8,650 nt of DNA from an uncultured Eubacteriales bacterium. Its GTDB lineage: Bacteria; Bacillota; Clostridia; Oscillospirales; Oscillospiraceae. The first letter of the stretch is position 1. Every line of letters starts with the position of its first letter. This document shows positions 7,284-8,650 of the stretch, in pieces. A program made the position numbers and the translations under genes. The notes below the pieces were generated by a model. It had not been told where the DNA came from. It saw only the letters and a program-made list of their open reading frames with translations, and did not search any database. Location of the stretch: NCBI GenBank assembly GCA_900556535.1, contig USPI01000051.1:1-8650 (forward strand). The letters run 5' to 3'.

Positions 7284-8258
7284 ATGGGGGAGTATAAGAC
7301 GAAAACGACGCAAGAGGTCTTTGACGACATAGCGGATATAATGTCGCGGCAGCTCGGCGACGCGGAAAAGAGCGCTCTTCTGCGCACCAAGGCAGCCGAG
7401 GCATATGACGCCGAGGACGACGGCGCCGCTGCTGCGTATTACGACGAGGCGATCGCGCTGGGATGCATCGAGCCCGACGCCTTGGGCGAGGTGCTGTTTC
7501 GCTGCGGCGTGAGCTTTGCGGGGCTTGACGATAACAAGTCCTTCGATATGCTAAAGCGCGCCGCCGAGATGGGTCATGTCAAGGCTATGCTGAACCTTGC
7601 CGTGTGTTATCAGAAGGCCATCGGCACGGCGAAGAACGAAAAAGAGTGCTATAAATGGGCGCTGCTCGCCGCGGAAAACGGCGATATCGAGGCGATGTAT
7701 ATCTGCGCGCTGTGCTCCGAGCAGGGCTTCGGCACGAAAAAGGACGCGACCGAGGCGTTTGCTCGCTTTAAGCGCGCAGCCGAGGCGGGAATTGTTGACG
7801 CAATGTACAAAACCGCGCTCAACCACGACCGCGGCGAGGGCACGTTCCGCAATCCCAAGGCTGCGTTTGAGTGGTTTAAAAGCGCCGCCGAGATGGGTCA
7901 CCCCGAGGCGCAGCACGACCTTGCTGTGTGCTATGCAAACGGCGAGGGCACCGCGGCAGACCCCGCGGAGGCGTTCCGCTGGATGAAGCTCTCGGCTGAA
8001 AACGGCAACGTCGAGGCGATGCGCCTTGTCGGCGGCTGCTATTATAACGGCTTCGGCGCGAAGGAAAATCCGAAGAAGGCGTTTTTCTGGTTCGAGAAGG
8101 CCGCAGGACTGGGCGACGTTGACTGTATGCGCATGACCGGCGACTGCTATGCCCTCGGCTCCGGCGTTAAAGCCGACCGCGAAAAGGCGATGTACTGGTA
8201 CCGCCTTGCCGCCGAAAACGGCGATTTTGAATCACGCGAAATGATAGATGAGTATTAA
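7284..8258 (+). CDS. Sel1-like repeat (TPR-type) protein
   Basis: From this start the protein has 324 residues with no signal peptide or membrane span, so it is probably cytoplasmic. Six Sel1-like repeats of exactly 36 residues run without gaps over residues 101-316 (nucleotides 7584-8231). Each has the pattern A-M-x(3-4)-A-x-C-Y...G-x-G-T...A-F-x-W-F-K-x-A-A-E-x-G. A degenerate helical region (about 40-100) precedes them, including a further half-repeat (SFDMLKRAAEMGH). Such alpha-solenoids bind proteins or peptides; the partner is unknown. ATG 7284 has GAGG (7274-7277) at 6 nt. The reading frame also opens at a GTG at 7272 that overlaps the lipoprotein stop (GTGA) and would add four residues, but with a poorer ribosome site. 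It is the last gene of the operon, directly before the terminator, and might organise the cytoplasmic enzymes (inference). Confidence 0.9.
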   Translation: MGEYKTKTTQEVFDDIADIMSRQLGDAEKSALLRTKAAEAYDAEDDGAAAAYYDEAIALGCIEPDALGEVLFRCGVSFAGLDDNKSFDMLKRAAEMGHVKAMLNLAVCYQKAIGTAKNEKECYKWALLAAENGDIEAMYICALCSEQGFGTKKDATEAFARFKRAAEAGIVDAMYKTALNHDRGEGTFRNPKAAFEWFKSAAEMGHPEAQHDLAVCYANGEGTAADPAEAFRWMKLSAENGNVEAMRLVGGCYYNGFGAKENPKKAFFWFEKAAGLGDVDCMRMTGDCYALGSGVKADREKAMYWYRLAAENGDFESREMIDEY

Positions 8259-8271
8259 GCTCATAACAATG

Positions 8272-8301
8272 AAAAGCGGCAGGAATGACCCTGCCGCTTT
8301 T
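8272..8301. terminator. bidirectional intrinsic terminator
   Basis: A perfect 12-bp stem (8272-8283 with 8290-8301) encloses a 6-nt loop. The stem core is GC-rich (GCGGCAGG / CCTGCCGC), and AAAA on the left and TTTT on the right give a short U-run in either direction. It ends the operon 14 nt after the Sel1 gene stop. It also ends the convergent small membrane gene, whose TAA (8300-8302) lies partly inside the right arm. Confidence 0.85.
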
Positions 8302-8473
8302 AGCCTATTTTCGCAATATCGCAATCAAATCCCCAGCTCAGCATACCGAGCATTACGGCGGCGACTATCGCAAACAAAGCTATAACTACAACCGCAATGA
8401 TAAATCCGGTGCGGATATTCGCTTTCGCGCGGCGGACCTCTTCGTCCTCCTCAAGTTTCTTTTTATTCTTCAT
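8300..8473 (-). CDS. small single-span membrane protein, 57 residues
   Basis: A hypothetical protein with a highly charged N-terminus (MKNKKKLEEDEEVRRAKAN, 1-19), one hydrophobic span at about 23-45 (Ile/Val/Ala-rich), and a short tail WGFDCDIAKIG with one cysteine (C51). By the positive-inside rule the N-terminus should be cytoplasmic. The start is set by GGAGGT on the minus strand (8486-8481), 7 nt from the ATG at 8473-8471; a longer in-frame start at 8524 would overlap the -35 box and lacks a ribosome site. It has its own promoter at 8524-8497 and is convergent with the operon, so it is probably not part of the acylation pathway. No family was recognised and no function is proposed. Confidence 0.75.
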   Translation of the reverse strand: MKNKKKLEEDEEVRRAKANIRTGFIIAVVVIALFAIVAAVMLGMLSWGFDCDIAKIG

Positions 8474-8496
8474 CCTGCTCACCTCCGTTTGCTTAT

Positions 8497-8524
8497 ATTC
8501 TACATGACGCAGAAAATTTGTCAA
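8497..8524 (-). promoter_or_regulatory. sigma-A promoter of the small membrane protein gene
   Basis: On the minus strand TTGACA (8524-8519) is followed after 16 bp by TAGAAT (8502-8497). Transcription would begin near 8490, leaving a very short leader that is mostly the GGAGGT ribosome site. It is back to back with the plus-strand promoter; the two -35 boxes are 17 bp apart and form a 7-bp inverted repeat (TGTCAAT / ATTGACA). Confidence 0.7.
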
Positions 8525-8541
8525 TTAAGGCGGTGTTAACA

Positions 8542-8569
8542 TTGACAAAACGCGCTCGTGTGCTATAAT
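8542..8569 (+). promoter_or_regulatory. strong sigma-A promoter of the truncated downstream gene
   Basis: A perfect TTGACA (8542-8547) and a perfect TATAAT (8564-8569) are separated by 16 bp, with an extended -10 TGC (8561-8563). Transcription would start near 8576, inside the first dyad of the operator-like region, which suggests tight repression of an otherwise strong promoter. Confidence 0.88.
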
Positions 8570-8570
8570 G

Positions 8571-8598
8571 GCAACAGATGTTGCGCAACGCAAGTTGC
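8571..8598. promoter_or_regulatory. two tandem 14-bp dyads, probable operator
   Basis: The pattern GCAAC-4 nt-GTTGC occurs twice in direct succession (8571-8584 and 8585-8598). The junction makes the perfect 10-bp palindrome GTTGCGCAAC, and the whole 28 bp is itself a dyad. It spans the expected transcription start and ends 2 nt before the ribosome site AAGGAG (8601-8606). The position and symmetry fit binding by a dimeric repressor, most simply autoregulation by the following TetR-like product. In RNA the second unit could also form a 6-bp hairpin with a GCAA (GNRA) loop. Confidence 0.65.
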
Positions 8599-8616
8599 GA
8601 AAGGAGTGTGTAAAAA

Positions 8617-8650
8617 ATGCCGCCTAAAATGAAATTCACGCGCGAGGAGG
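8617..8650 (+). CDS. start of a gene cut by the window end, possible TetR/AcrR-family regulator
   Basis: Only 11 complete codons are present, MPPKMKFTREE. AAGGAG (8601-8606) lies 10 nt before the ATG, behind a strong promoter. From memory, many Clostridia TetR/AcrR-type regulators begin with M-P-P-K-x-K-F-T-x-E-E followed by an alpha-helical DNA-binding domain, and the dyads just upstream fit an autoregulatory operator. The visible protein is too short to prove the family. Confidence 0.55.
   Translation, partial: MPPKMKFTREE

Noticed and set aside
6670..7404. A 244-codon minus-strand open frame across the lipoprotein gene.
   Set aside because: The plus strand has a clear lipobox protein with a strong ribosome site; the antisense frame spans three real genes and has no support.
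8285..8539. An 84-codon plus-strand open frame.
   Set aside because: It begins inside the terminator loop, lies antisense to the small membrane protein gene and has no ribosome site.
1..8650. CRISPR arrays, tRNA/rRNA genes, insertion sequences or attachment sites.
   Set aside because: No regularly spaced direct repeats, cloverleaf-like stretches, transposase motifs or terminal inverted repeats with target duplications were seen.

Overview
The window looks like a chromosomal piece of a fairly GC-rich Clostridia-type Firmicute, probably a gut Oscillospiraceae/Lachnospiraceae relative. The grounds are canonical sigma-A promoters, GGAGG-type ribosome sites, a cell-envelope acylation operon of the Dlt type, a type II lipoprotein signal peptide and a DUF5011/transglutaminase surface protein. 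This placement is inference; no rRNA or marker gene is present.

Region 1 (108-8258) is one compact plus-strand operon of seven genes behind a single strong promoter (108-136). Gaps are 3-8 nt or the stop and start codons overlap, and no internal terminator is visible. In order: a membrane-anchored Ig-like/transglutaminase protein; a stand-alone amino acid adenylation enzyme; an acyl carrier protein; an MBOAT membrane acyltransferase; a membrane-anchored SGNH/DltD-like transferase; a small lipoprotein; and a cytoplasmic protein with six Sel1 repeats.

Genes 2-5 form a complete module analogous to DltA-C-B-D. An amino acid is activated and loaded on the carrier, handed by the MBOAT across the membrane, and delivered by the SGNH protein to an envelope target. 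Three details set it apart from textbook D-alanylation. The MBOAT itself ends in FIYNQF, the C-terminal acyl-shuttle hexapeptide that in classical Dlt sits on the microprotein DltX, and no DltX gene is present. The SGNH partner has cysteine where the nucleophilic serine is expected (GDC instead of GDS). The adenylation pocket lacks the DltA cysteine linked to D-alanine selectivity and carries a lysine in the pocket. The amino acid and the acceptor may therefore both differ from D-Ala and teichoic acid. The flanking surface transglutaminase, lipoprotein and Sel1 protein may be targets, partners or regulators.

Region 2 (8272-8473): a bidirectional terminator hairpin closes the operon and a convergent 57-residue single-span membrane protein gene on the minus strand.

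Region 3 (8474-8650): back-to-back promoters drive the minus-strand small gene and a plus-strand gene truncated by the window end. Only 11 codons of the latter are visible; they resemble the start of a TetR/AcrR-type regulator, and two tandem 14-bp dyads between its -10 box and ribosome site look like its operator.
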